Origin: an uncultured Prevotella sp.
GTDB lineage: Bacteria; Bacteroidota; Bacteroidia; Bacteroidales; Bacteroidaceae
Length of the DNA stretch: 30,776 nucleotides
Reading direction: 5' to 3'
NCBI GenBank assembly: GCA_900546345.1
Contig: URCI01000034.1
Coordinates: 1-30,776 of the forward strand
A program made the position numbers and the translations under genes. The notes under the pieces are model-generated. The model was not told the origin of the DNA, did not search any database, and saw only the letters and a list, made by a program, of their open reading frames with translations. The stretch's first letter is position 1, and each line of letters begins with the position of its first letter. Shown here one piece after another: positions 1 through 7,745 of this stretch.

Positions 1-45
1 GTAATTTCAAATTTAATCAAATGGTCTCAGTCCGGACTTTTTAAA

Positions 46-942
46 GTGGACTCATTAATATATTCTGTTATGCTCACACTTCGACAAATGAGACAGCTCT
101 ATTCTGGGCTGCACCCGGAAGAATACTGGGAAGACTTAATATGCTGCGGCCATATCTTGGGCTGCGATATTGAAACCGGCAATCTGAAAGGATTCTCTCT
201 GTTCTCGTTCTTGCTGATATGCCGTGGCAGTGTCTGCATCAAATATAGTGACCGGCAGTTTACGCTCAATGCTGGCGACCTGCATGTCTATGCACCGGGC
301 ATACCCATTGAAATCGTACATAAGAGCGACGACTATGAAGCCTGGATTCTCAACATAGATGAGCAGATGGTCTATCACACACCACAATTGGAGCATGTGG
401 TGAAGGTGGCTTGCTTCACGGTATCACAACATCCCTGCCCTGTGCTCAACCTTTCTGGTGAAATTGCCGAAAGAATCAGGCAACTTATGGTACTGGTTCA
501 TAAGCATATCCTTGCCAAACCGACGACCTATACAAAAGAGTTGCTCCTGACAGCTATTCGACTGATGTGCGTAGAACTTCTAAACACTCAGGACAAGGTA
601 GTGGTCAAACATCATTATTCAGAGCGCCATGAAAAGACATTTGCTGACTTCTTGCAACTCGTCTCGCAGCATTTTGTCATGCACCACGACCTTGCTTTCT
701 ATGCCGGACATCTCAATATGACAACCACATATCTTTCACGTATCGTCAAACAGATGAGTGGCCATACCGTTCAGCATTTCATTTCCCAAGCATTGGCTTC
801 TGAGGCCACTGTCCTGCTCAAGACCACCAGCATGAGTATAACTGAAATCGCATTGCGACTGAATTTTGCAGACCAAGCCTCTTTTACAAAGTTTTTCATC
901 CGTATGAAAGGAATGCCTCCAAAGGCCTTCAGAAAATCATGA
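46..942 (+). CDS. AraC family transcriptional regulator
   Basis: Probable one-component transcription factor. Residues ~40-120 look like a cupin-type sensing domain (a short stretch with AGDLHVYAPGIPIEI is typical of AraC N-terminal barrels). Residues ~195-298 form the double helix-turn-helix AraC DNA-binding domain: LAFYAGHLNMTTTYLSRIVK is the first HTH, and ITEIALRLNFADQASFTKFF followed by GMPPKAFR is the second with the usual AraC ending. Length (298 aa) is normal for the family. The start is uncertain: position 46 is a GTG, and in-frame ATG codons at 70 and 88 are equally possible because none has a clear ribosome-binding site. The gene lies upstream of, and on the same strand as, the flavin-reductase-like gene, so it may control that gene, but this is inference. 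The effector is unknown. Confidence 0.9.
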   Translation: MDSLIYSVMLTLRQMRQLYSGLHPEEYWEDLICCGHILGCDIETGNLKGFSLFSFLLICRGSVCIKYSDRQFTLNAGDLHVYAPGIPIEIVHKSDDYEAWILNIDEQMVYHTPQLEHVVKVACFTVSQHPCPVLNLSGEIAERIRQLMVLVHKHILAKPTTYTKELLLTAIRLMCVELLNTQDKVVVKHHYSERHEKTFADFLQLVSQHFVMHHDLAFYAGHLNMTTTYLSRIVKQMSGHTVQHFISQALASEATVLLKTTSMSITEIALRLNFADQASFTKFFIRMKGMPPKAFRKS

Positions 943-1416
943 ACTGACGCGAAGCCGCTACTCTTCCAATAGCTCAAGGAAAACAGCTTTTTCAACCAAG
1001 ACCAGGAAAGCCTTTAAATCAGGCTGGTGCGCTAAAGGCAGAAGTTAATAGTTAGAAATTAGCAGTGGGAAGCCTCGTGAGGGTTGATGCTCTCCCTACG
1101 GGGAAGGGACGAGAACCGTAGGGGCGGGGGCAAACCGTGAGTGGAGGATGGGAAGTTGAAAAGGTTAGTTGAAAAACTATTGAAAACGTTTCATTAATTG
1201 CGAGGAAAAACTTAATTTTGCAATGATAACCGCAGAAAAATGTAAACCGCTACATGCTTCCGCACTTAATAGTGTAAGGATGAAGATTGAAAGGGACATG
1301 TCTACTGGATCTTAAAATATAGATCACTTGCCATTAGAATAATGTGCGAAAACGGAATGCACCCGTGGACGAATTCGATAATGACTATATGAGTAAAAAC
1401 TTAAATACAAAACGAG
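943..1416. other. Intergenic region, 474 bp, with a GC-rich hairpin
   Basis: No gene is supported here. Around 1075-1160 the base composition shifts to G-rich, and an 8-bp inverted repeat (CCCTACGG at 1094-1101, CCGTAGGG at 1116-1123) could form a hairpin with a 14-nt loop. It has no T-run, so it is not a clear intrinsic terminator. A short ATG frame at 1223-1315 (30 codons) has no recognisable product. The region also holds the promoter-like box at 1213-1221. Confidence 0.5.
1213..1221 (+). promoter_or_regulatory. Bacteroidota -7 promoter box (TAATTTTGC)
   Basis: Matches the TAnnTTTGC consensus of the Bacteroidota primary sigma factor. No good TTTG -33 element is seen about 20 bp upstream. 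If used, it would give the flavin-reductase-like gene at 1417 a leader of roughly 190 nt. Confidence 0.4.
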
Positions 1417-1980
1417 ATGAAAAACTTTAATCCAAGAGCGTGGTTTATGCCACAAGCAGTACTGGTTATCGGCACATACGATGCCGACGGGACACCCAAT
1501 GCGATGAACGCCGCCTGGAGTGGTCAGTGGGATAATGACAAAATCATGATTTCGATGGGCAACCATCAGACCACGGTCAACCTCAATGCAAATCCTGACT
1601 TTACCGTTGCCTTCGCCACGACGGAGACTTTGGTGGCTGCTGACTATGTAGGCGTTGTCAGCGGGAAGAAGGTAAAGGACAAGGTGGCTAAGACCGGCTG
1701 GAACGTCGAGAAGGGCGAGCAGGTGAACGCTCCCGTATTCACTGACTTCCCCATGACGATGGAGTGCCGCATTGAGCGGAAGATTGACGAGTCGGAGACG
1801 GGCTACTACATCGTGGCAAAGATTCTGAACATCAGGGTCAACGAGGAATACCTTGCAGAGGATGGCAAGCCCGACTTGGAGAAGATGCACCTGCTGACCT
1901 TCGACCCCGTACATCTCGGCTACCTTGAAATTGGCAAGCGTGTGGGCAACGCCTTCAAGGACGGCACCCAGCTCAAATAA
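1417..1980 (+). CDS. Flavin reductase-like (flavoredoxin family) protein
   Basis: 187-aa protein of the FMN-binding split-barrel superfamily, flavin reductase-like group. The start is typical of the family: WFMPQAVLVIGTYDADGTPN is the first barrel strand pair, followed by NAAWSGQWDNDKIMISMG and the core NLNANPDFTVAFAT. The C-terminus (FDPVHLGYLEIGKRVGNAFK) is also conserved in this group. Such proteins bind FMN and act in electron transfer or flavin reduction with NAD(P)H; the physiological partner cannot be told from sequence. The protein is cytoplasmic, with no signal peptide. It starts at an ATG after AAACGAG. It ends 12 bp before the YjbR-like gene, so the two are probably cotranscribed. 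Confidence 0.85.
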   Translation: MKNFNPRAWFMPQAVLVIGTYDADGTPNAMNAAWSGQWDNDKIMISMGNHQTTVNLNANPDFTVAFATTETLVAADYVGVVSGKKVKDKVAKTGWNVEKGEQVNAPVFTDFPMTMECRIERKIDESETGYYIVAKILNIRVNEEYLAEDGKPDLEKMHLLTFDPVHLGYLEIGKRVGNAFKDGTQLK

Positions 1981-1992
1981 TATCGTCAGCTG

Positions 1993-2346
1993 ATGAATAT
2001 CGAAGAAGTACGTGAGTATGCGTTGTCCTTGCCGGGCACCACGGAAGACCAGGCTTATGGTGAGGACTGGGTATTGTTTCGCATAGAGGGAAAAATTTTT
2101 CTACATATATGGCTGGACGCCCCAGAGCCTTCCTGTGCCCTGAAACTTCCGCCCGAGCAAGGACAGACGCTGCGCGACCACTACGACGGCATCCGTCCGG
2201 CGTATCATCTGAATAAGGTGCACTGGAGCGATGTCCTCCTTGACGAGATTGACGGTGACATGGTGAAGGACCTGATCCGTCAGTCCTATCAGCTCGTCCT
2301 CAGCAAGCTGCCAAAGCGATTGAGAGAGAAATACGAGGTAGACTGA
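1993..2346 (+). CDS. MmcQ/YjbR family protein
   Basis: 117-aa cytoplasmic protein of the YjbR/MmcQ (CyaY-like fold) family. Recognisable parts are the N-terminal REYALSLPGTTEDQAYGEDW, the middle IFLHIWLDAPEPSCALKLPP, and the hallmark PAYHLNKVHWSDVLLD. Members are often annotated as DNA-binding, but the biochemical role is poorly defined. The length is full for the family. It follows the flavin-reductase-like gene by 12 bp, which suggests one transcript. Its stop codon lies only a few bases from the decayed AraC tail at 2351, so the scarred region begins immediately after this intact gene. Confidence 0.85.
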   Translation: MNIEEVREYALSLPGTTEDQAYGEDWVLFRIEGKIFLHIWLDAPEPSCALKLPPEQGQTLRDHYDGIRPAYHLNKVHWSDVLLDEIDGDMVKDLIRQSYQLVLSKLPKRLREKYEVD

Positions 2347-2350
2347 TAAA

Positions 2351-2476
2351 TCAAATAACAAGAGACATGGAATCAAGAAAAGATGCAGACGGTGTCTTGC
2401 CGAGGTGGTTCTGCACGAAGCGGTTGAAATAAGACGGGGAAGAGAAGTCGAACATGTCGGCTATCGGAATAACGAC
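2351..2476 (-). pseudogene. AraC-family HTH C-terminal tail (gene remnant)
   Basis: Read on the minus strand, these ~42 codons give IADMFDFSSPSYFNRFVQNH followed by LGKTPSAS and a stop. This is the second helix-turn-helix and closing motif of an AraC-type or hybrid two-component regulator. Everything upstream of residue V41 of the open frame (higher coordinates) stops resembling AraC and is instead the antisense of the GH43 fragment. More than 80% of the regulator gene is therefore gone. The tail keeps its own stop codon, so the break is on its 5' side, near 2476-2526. Confidence 0.7.
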
Positions 2477-3809
2477 ATTGTACTGTCGTGGAGCAAACAG
2501 CGGATATGAGGTAGGCTCAACGATGCGCAAACAGCCATCATGGGTGTCTACCAAGATCAATGAGTACCGAGCCTCTATGGGACTTTCTCCTATCAAGAAG
2601 TTCCGTTATTGCTTTTGGGCTCCTTGCGCCCGGAAAGTGAGAACAGGGCTGTATCGCATGTACTATTCGATCGTCGTAGACAACTATATTGGCAATGGAC
2701 TTTACAACGATGCTTCCAATTGGTGCAACTCTTGGACCGAACGCGCATTCATCGGAGTGATGGAGACATCTGATCCAGCCTCGAATGTATGGACCGACAA
2801 AGGTATGGTGACCACATCGTCCACGGATAAGGGCTTCAATTACTATCGGTCTTCGACGAGTGATAGGAACGCCTACTTCAAATACAATGCCATTGATCCT
2901 ACTTATATTATCTGTCCTGACGGCAAACACTATCTACTTTATGGCTCATGGCATTCAGGTATTGTCGCCCTTCGCATCAATCCCAATACGGGCAAGCCAT
3001 ATACAACCCAAGGCAATCCGTGGGGAAACATTTCAACCTATGGCCAATTGGTCTATTCTCGCAATCTGAACAGCAGATGGCAGGGATCCGAAGGTCCGGA
3101 GGTCGTTTATCACAATGGCTATTACTATCTGTTCCTTGCGTATGATGAACTGTCGGTGGCCTACAACACTCGCGTACTTCGGTCGAAGAACATCCTTGGG
3201 CCTTACTACGGTAAGGATGGCCGGAATTGTACTGCAAGCGGCGGGGAAGCCTACCCCATCATTACCCATCCCTATCGCTTTAATGGACATAGCGGCTGGG
3301 TCGGTGTGTCGCATTGTTGTGTCTTTGATGACGGGAAGGGCAACTGGTTCTTTGCCTCACAGGGACGACTGCCCGCCAACACCAATGGCAATGCATATTC
3401 CAACGCCATTATGATGGGACAAGTGAGATCCTTGAAATGGACGTCGGACGGATGGCCCGTTGTCATGCCTGAGCGATACGGCAATGTACCCCAACTTACT
3501 ATCTTGGAGAGCGAACTCAAAGGTAATTGGGAGTTGATACCTTTGGAGTACAAAGTAGGACAGCAGTGCACGTCAGTCTCCATGACACTAGGCTCCGGGC
3601 ACAAGATAACATCGGGATTCAAGGCAGGATCAACTTGGAAATATGACAAGGCAGCAGGCATTCTGTATGTAGCCGGCATCCCCATGTACTTGCAACGCGA
3701 AGTTGATTGGGAAGCATCTCCAAGAAAAGCCACTATCGTGTTTTCGGGGTTGAGCAACTACAATAGCCAGCGCAATCTATTCTCCTATTGGGGAAAGAAA
3801 GTCAATTAG
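2454..3809 (+). pseudogene. GH43 arabinanase-like glycoside hydrolase, 5'-truncated
   Basis: The 451-codon open frame encodes most of a glycoside hydrolase family 43 five-bladed propeller, similar to endo-1,5-alpha-L-arabinanases. Residues ~144-170 (NAIDPTYIICPDGKHYLLYG) carry the pKa-modulating Asp (about residue 148). Residues 212-229 (SEGPEVVYHNGYYYLFLA) carry the general-acid Glu (about residue 213). The first ~25 residues are not GH43-like and partly overlap the antisense of the AraC remnant. GH43 similarity begins near KQPSWVSTKINEYRASMGLS. The signal peptide and the first blade with the catalytic-base Asp are missing, so the product should be inactive and cytoplasmic. The 3' end looks natural and is followed by a terminator at 3898. 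The ORF start at 2454 is arbitrary. Confidence in the family is high; confidence in the pseudogene status is moderate to high. Confidence 0.8.
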
Positions 3810-4102
3810 CATGACAAGATCATATTGAATCCTTCAACGAGGTAGGATATCATCAGCGAGGAGTAGAATCGTTAATAGAGCTTTTCGCTTCTCTTTTCAT
3901 CAACATGCATTCCTGATCAGGGTGCATGTTGATGTGTTTTTTCATGCCAAACTTATCTTTGGGCACTATCTTTATAGAACAGGTTCATGATATTCTATAC
4001 GATAAGTTGGAGAATTGGCGATCAAGGACCAAATCGAACAGCAAATCAAGTGATCAAACTCACTGTTAACTGCCTTCCCCTTTTTGAATAAGGATATAGT
4101 AG
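3810..4102. other. Scarred intergenic stretch between GH43 and SusD fragments
   Basis: Contains the terminator at 3898-3942 and then ~150 bp of unrecognised sequence. A 41-codon ATG frame at 3944-4069 resembles nothing I know. An in-frame TAG at 4100-4102 lies directly before the first SusD-like codon at 4103, which marks the probable deletion junction. No insertion-sequence ends or direct repeats were noticed. Confidence 0.5.
3898..3942 (+). terminator. Intrinsic terminator after the GH43 fragment
   Basis: Perfect 12-bp stem: CATCAACATGCA (3898-3909) and TGCATGTTGATG (3923-3934), with a 13-nt loop, followed by TGTTTTTT. It sits about 90 bp after the GH43 stop. Confidence 0.85.
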
Positions 4103-5254
4103 AAATGTACCAATGGCATCCTTGACCGTATCGACGCTGTGGAGTTTTCCAATGCACAGACGAAAGATTATATCAAGGGCGAAGCTTATGGCATGCGTGG
4201 CTGGGCGTATGAGATGCTAGGAAAGTATTTCGGTGGCGTTCCTCTGCTGACTCGCGAGATGACAGAAGCAGAGATACGTAAGGTCGCACGCTCTACACAG
4301 GAACAGACCTTCGCTCAGGCTGTAAGCGATTACAAGCAGGCTATCAGCCTTTTGCCATCCTCATGGTCAAGTGACAATGCAGGGCGGATGACACGTGGTG
4401 CAGCCAATGCCGTACTCGGCCGCCTTTACATGTTCATGAACCAACCGGCAGAGGCACGGCCTTACTTGGAGGCGGTCATCAATAGTGGTATCTATCAGCT
4501 TGCCGACTCCTATGAGAAGATTTTCAATGATGCCTACGACAACGACCCCAGTGCCGACCGTGTGTGGGAAGTGCAATATATAGGCGGATTGACTGGCGAA
4601 GGCCAGGACTATAGCGAGATGATGATGCCCGAAGATTGCGGAATCACGGAAGGCTATGCCGTGCGTGGCACCAGTGCCGCTATGCAGGTATCAACGGACC
4701 TCCTCAACAGCTTCGAGCAAGGTGACTACCGGCGCACCTGGGCCACTACAAATACCATTTCAGGTAGTTTGGCACAGGGCTACACCTGGTGCACGAAGTT
4801 CTGTCGTTCACATACCTATATACCACAGAAAGGAGATGACTGGGCTGTTAATCTTCCTATTATCCGTTACACGGATGTCATTTTGCTTGAGGCAGAGGCC
4901 ATTAACGCCACAGAAGGTCCAACAGCGACAGCCATTGACTATGTCAACCGGGTACGTGCACGTGCTAAGTTGCCTGAACTGACAGGATCGCAGACGGCCT
5001 CTAAGGAAGCCTTTCTGAAAGTTATTAAGCAAGAGCGCAGAGCAGAATTTCTGTTTGAAGGACAGCGTTGGTTCGATTTAGTCCGTTGGGGTGATTTTGT
5101 ATCCACGATGTCCGCATTCTTCAGCCAGAGCGATGAGGGGGCAGGGCGATACGTCAAGTATGTCACCAATGATCGCGCCATATTTGCAATCCCTCAGTCA
5201 GAGATTGACCGTTACGATGATTCCGCAATTATGCCACAGAACCATGGATATTAA
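4103..5254 (+). pseudogene. SusD/RagB family glycan-binding protein, 5'-truncated
   Basis: SusD-family outer-membrane lipoproteins bind glycans next to a SusC TonB-dependent transporter. The visible part includes GEAYGMRGWAYEMLGKYFGG (the TPR-like region), ARPYLEAVINSGIYQLADSY, and the typical C-terminal part LPIIRYTDVILLEAEAINAT, VNRVRARAKLPELT and KQERRAEFLFEGQRWFDLVR. The longest open frame starts at a GTG at 4139, but SusD-like codons (NGILDRIDAVEF) run back to 4103, where an in-frame TAG (4100-4102) stops them. About 100-150 N-terminal residues are missing, including the lipoprotein signal, so the product cannot be exported. No SusC gene is present. The C-terminus is complete and is followed by a terminator. 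It was probably once the partner of the GH43 gene upstream. Confidence 0.85.
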
Positions 5255-5272
5255 GCCATAACGGAATTAGTT

Positions 5273-5313
5273 GGGGAGGCATCTATCATGTGTAGATGTC
5301 TCCCCATTTTTTT
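5273..5313 (+). terminator. Intrinsic terminator after the SusD fragment
   Basis: 13-bp stem (GGGGAGGCATCTA at 5273-5285, TAGATGTCTCCCC at 5293-5305) with one G-U pair, then A and seven T. It lies 18 bp after the SusD stop. Confidence 0.9.
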
Positions 5314-5352
5314 GTTTAATGTTGCCTTTTTAAGTAGGACAATGAAGTGTAA

Positions 5353-5466
5353 ATGAGATTTCCGGCAGGATATATAGCTGAGCGCTGCGGTTACGATCTG
5401 AAAAACCACCACCATGCCCTGGCCGATGCCGAGGCCTGTGCGGCCATTGCCTTAAAGATTCTGTAA
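5353..5466 (+). pseudogene. DnaQ-type 3'-5' exonuclease, C-terminal remnant
   Basis: A 37-codon frame opens at an ATG and ends at TAA. It reads RCGYDLKNHHHALADAEACA followed by AIALKIL. The H-x4-D arrangement HHALADAEA is the Exo III motif of DEDDh exonucleases (the DNA polymerase III epsilon superfamily), and the following helix also fits. The N-terminal two thirds (Exo I and II) are absent, so this is the 3' end of a lost gene. It is too short to be functional. It adds a third truncated gene pointing the same way in this region. Confidence 0.6.
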
Positions 5467-5746
5467 AAGCCGAAAAAGGGCGCACCCGACAAACCCTGTG
5501 GTTTTAGTTTTCATAAGCAAACAAACCGACACGCCCCTTTTACAAAGGAGTGGAGGAATTGACGGTATGAATGAGGTTCACTTTTTTTATACTTTCCACT
5601 TTTAAACATTCTGTAGAATCTCACATCAAAAGTAATGTGATTGGAGGAGCATACATGATAAGAAAAACTACATATTGTAATAATGTTGCTAAGAAATTAA
5701 GTAATTTTAATATATTCTTTTAATAATAAATCTCAAGAACGGACAC
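5467..5746. other. AT-rich intergenic region between remnants and prmA
   Basis: No gene is supported. Near-complementary arms AAAAGGGCG (5474-5482) and CGCCCCTTTT (5532-5541) could form a weak long-loop hairpin after the exonuclease tail. A 22-codon ATG frame (5655-5723) follows a GGAGG-like sequence but has no recognisable product. No clear terminator for prmA is visible on the minus strand. Confidence 0.4.
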
Positions 5747-6610
5747 TTACTTCACAACAAACACCAGACAGCACCAATTGCCTTTGGAAGCTTTGCCGGT
5801 CTGCACCAATCCCAAAGTAGTTGCTTTGGCATTGAGTGAAGCACAGTCCTCTTGAAAAAATCCGCTAAGAATGAGCAAGCTGCCTTGCATCATCACACTC
5901 CGGAATGAGGCCATGTCCTGTAAAAGAATATTGCGATTGATATTGGCCAGCACCACATCAAAGACTCCACTGACATGGTTGAGCACGTTGGCATCGCCTT
6001 GCAACACCTCCATGTTTGTCACATGATTGTGCTGCGCATTCAGCCGCGCATTCTCTGCGCTCCACTCATCGATGTCATAGGCCACGATCTCCTTGGCTCC
6101 CAACTTAGAGGCTGCGATCCCCAAGATGCCCGTACCGCATCCACAGTCAAGCACCCTCTTTCCTTTCAATGGCAGGTCGAGCAGATGTCCGATGATCATC
6201 TGGGTGGTCTGATGCGTTCCTGTGCCAAAGGCCTGGCGCGCCTGTATGGAGATGGGGATGACACCCTCGGGCAGCTGCGACAAGGGGTGGCGGGCATCAT
6301 AGATGACGATGCGGTTATAGATGTCGATGGGCTCGAAGCCCTCGTTTTCCCACGTCTCGTTCCAGTCCTTGTCCTCCACCTTCTCAAGATCATAGGAGAT
6401 GCTGACATCCGGCAAGGCAAAGTCAGCAAGCTGAGTATCGAGCCGCTCTTTGTCGAAAAGCTCCTCCTGGACATAACCCTTGATACCGTCTTCTGTATCC
6501 TCGAAAGACTCAAAACCAGCCTCCCCTGCGGCATCCGCCAAGAGATCACGTGCCGTCTGCAAAAGAGCAGGCTCAGCAGCAATATGAAAAGACGCTGTTA
6601 GATATTTCAT
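5747..6610 (-). CDS. prmA: Ribosomal protein L11 methyltransferase
   Basis: PrmA is a cytoplasmic SAM-dependent enzyme that methylates ribosomal protein L11. The protein of 287 aa is slightly shorter than the E. coli enzyme. Family signatures present are QARQAFGTGTHQTTQMIIG (~127-143 of the longer frame), the SAM-binding motif I LDCGCGTGILGIAASKLGAK (~156-175), the acidic YDIDEWSAENARLNA, and motif IV VVLANINRNILL. The ATG at 6610 (MKYLTAS) is chosen because the open frame extends upstream only to a TTG at 6616. A -7 box lies just upstream at 6633-6641. The gene is transcribed alone and divergently from the exported Y/W/G-rich protein gene. Confidence 0.95.
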   Translation of the reverse strand: MKYLTASFHIAAEPALLQTARDLLADAAGEAGFESFEDTEDGIKGYVQEELFDKERLDTQLADFALPDVSISYDLEKVEDKDWNETWENEGFEPIDIYNRIVIYDARHPLSQLPEGVIPISIQARQAFGTGTHQTTQMIIGHLLDLPLKGKRVLDCGCGTGILGIAASKLGAKEIVAYDIDEWSAENARLNAQHNHVTNMEVLQGDANVLNHVSGVFDVVLANINRNILLQDMASFRSVMMQGSLLILSGFFQEDCASLNAKATTLGLVQTGKASKGNWCCLVFVVK

Positions 6611-6632
6611 AGACAAATGATTAAATTATACT

Positions 6633-6641
6633 GCAAAATTA
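6633..6641 (-). promoter_or_regulatory. -7 promoter box for prmA
   Basis: On the minus strand this reads TAATTTTGC, a full match to TAnnTTTGC, 22 bp before the prmA ATG. No convincing -33 TTTG is seen. Confidence 0.5.
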
Positions 6642-6684
6642 TAAAAATTAGGGAAAACTCTACTACGGTATAGGGAATTTTCCT

Positions 6685-6715
6685 TATATTTGCACAAGAA
6701 ATATGGTAATTTTGC
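6685..6715 (+). promoter_or_regulatory. Two consecutive -7 promoter boxes
   Basis: TATATTTGC (6685-6693) and TAATTTTGC (6707-6715) both fit the Bacteroidota -7 consensus, 22 bp apart and 65 and 43 bp before the start at 6758. Either or both could drive the exported protein and FadL-like genes. A ribosome-binding-like AAGGAGT lies at 6744-6750. Confidence 0.5.
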
Positions 6716-6757
6716 ATTGTACATAAAAGGAAAAAATATAAATAAGGAGTTTGAGAT

Positions 6758-7705
6758 ATGAAAAGGTTATTTCTTCTATTGACACTGGCCAGTGCTTTAC
6801 CACTGACGGCGTTGGCACAAGACGATGATCTTTACTTCACGCCCAGCAAGGCACCGCAGACCACCAACGAAGCGCCTGCCTACTACAGCGGGAGCAAACG
6901 CAGCGTAGACGACTACAATCGCTATGGCATTCGCAGCATGTACCAAAAGATAGGTCGGGACTCGCTGGGCAACAGCATGGTGAGATTTCGTCCGGGCTAT
7001 GGTGTACTGCCCGATACCACCTATGTCGACACTGCTTACATCGGACGTGCCTTAGGCGACAATGACTACACCTACACCCGTCGCATGAGCCGTTGGGACG
7101 GCTTCTACGATCCTTGGTTCTATGGCTACTATGGTCCATGGCGCTGGGGCTATGCCGGTTACTATTCACCATGGTATTACTACAATGGCTGGTATGACCC
7201 ATGGTATTACGACTACGCAGGGTGGTATGATCCTTGGTATTATGGTTATGCCGGGTGGTACGACCCATGGTACTATGGTTACGGTGGATGGTACGGTTGG
7301 GGCTATCCCTACTATGGCTGGTACAACTGGAGCTGGCCAGGAGGTGGATATGTGTATAACGGCGGCAATCCACGCGGTTACACCGGCACTCGCACTTGGA
7401 GTCTGAACGATCATGCTTCCAACTCTGGTGTCCGTTTCGGTCGCGGTTCTTCGACACGTGGCAACAACGACGGCAACACTTACACATGGCGCAGTCAGAG
7501 CAACCGTTCGTTTGGCAGTAGAACTAACTACCCTAGCCGCTCCAATAATAATACGAGTTTCGGCTCTACTCGCTCATCGAGCTTCGGTGGTTCCTTCGGA
7601 GGAGGTTCCTTCGGTGGAGGTGGCGGCTCCTTCAGTGGTGGAGGCTTCGGCGGCGGTCATAGTTCAGCCGGGGGCGGTGGCCACTTCGGTGGTGGCAGAC
7701 GCTAA
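6758..7705 (+). CDS. Exported Tyr/Trp/Gly-rich low-complexity protein
   Basis: 315 aa with a clear signal peptide (MKRLFLLLTLASALPLTALA, cleavage near 20-21). Residues 21-110 form a normal-composition region (DDYNRYGIRSMYQKIGRDSL). Residues ~115-192 are a Tyr/Trp/Gly-rich block containing about three copies of an 11-residue unit (GWYDPWYYGYA). Residues ~225-315 are Ser/Asn/Arg then Gly-rich, ending in GGGG and GGGRR. Similar Bacteroides proteins are sometimes misleadingly annotated as vitellogenin-like. The function is unknown; the composition suggests a surface-exposed or self-associating envelope protein. The gene is 40 bp before the FadL-like barrel gene with no terminator between, so they likely form an operon. 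The start has a good ribosome-binding site. Confidence 0.85.
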   Translation: MKRLFLLLTLASALPLTALAQDDDLYFTPSKAPQTTNEAPAYYSGSKRSVDDYNRYGIRSMYQKIGRDSLGNSMVRFRPGYGVLPDTTYVDTAYIGRALGDNDYTYTRRMSRWDGFYDPWFYGYYGPWRWGYAGYYSPWYYYNGWYDPWYYDYAGWYDPWYYGYAGWYDPWYYGYGGWYGWGYPYYGWYNWSWPGGGYVYNGGNPRGYTGTRTWSLNDHASNSGVRFGRGSSTRGNNDGNTYTWRSQSNRSFGSRTNYPSRSNNNTSFGSTRSSSFGGSFGGGSFGGGGGSFSGGGFGGGHSSAGGGGHFGGGRR

Positions 7706-7745
7706 ACCAAGATCACATTAATGGTTACTCATTAATAACATTTGA

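Noticed and set aside
1094..1123. GC-rich hairpin as terminator or riboswitch
   Set aside because: No U-run follows, and no conserved riboswitch core could be recognised.
1324..1914. Minus-strand open frame of 196 codons
   Set aside because: It is antisense to the flavin-reductase-like gene and resembles no protein family.
3944..4069. 41-codon frame between the GH43 and SusD fragments
   Set aside because: Starts inside the end of a terminator region and resembles nothing known; likely chance.
5655..5723. 22-codon frame after GGAGG-like sequence
   Set aside because: Very short, AT-rich, and without recognisable product or conserved context; not enough evidence for a small gene.
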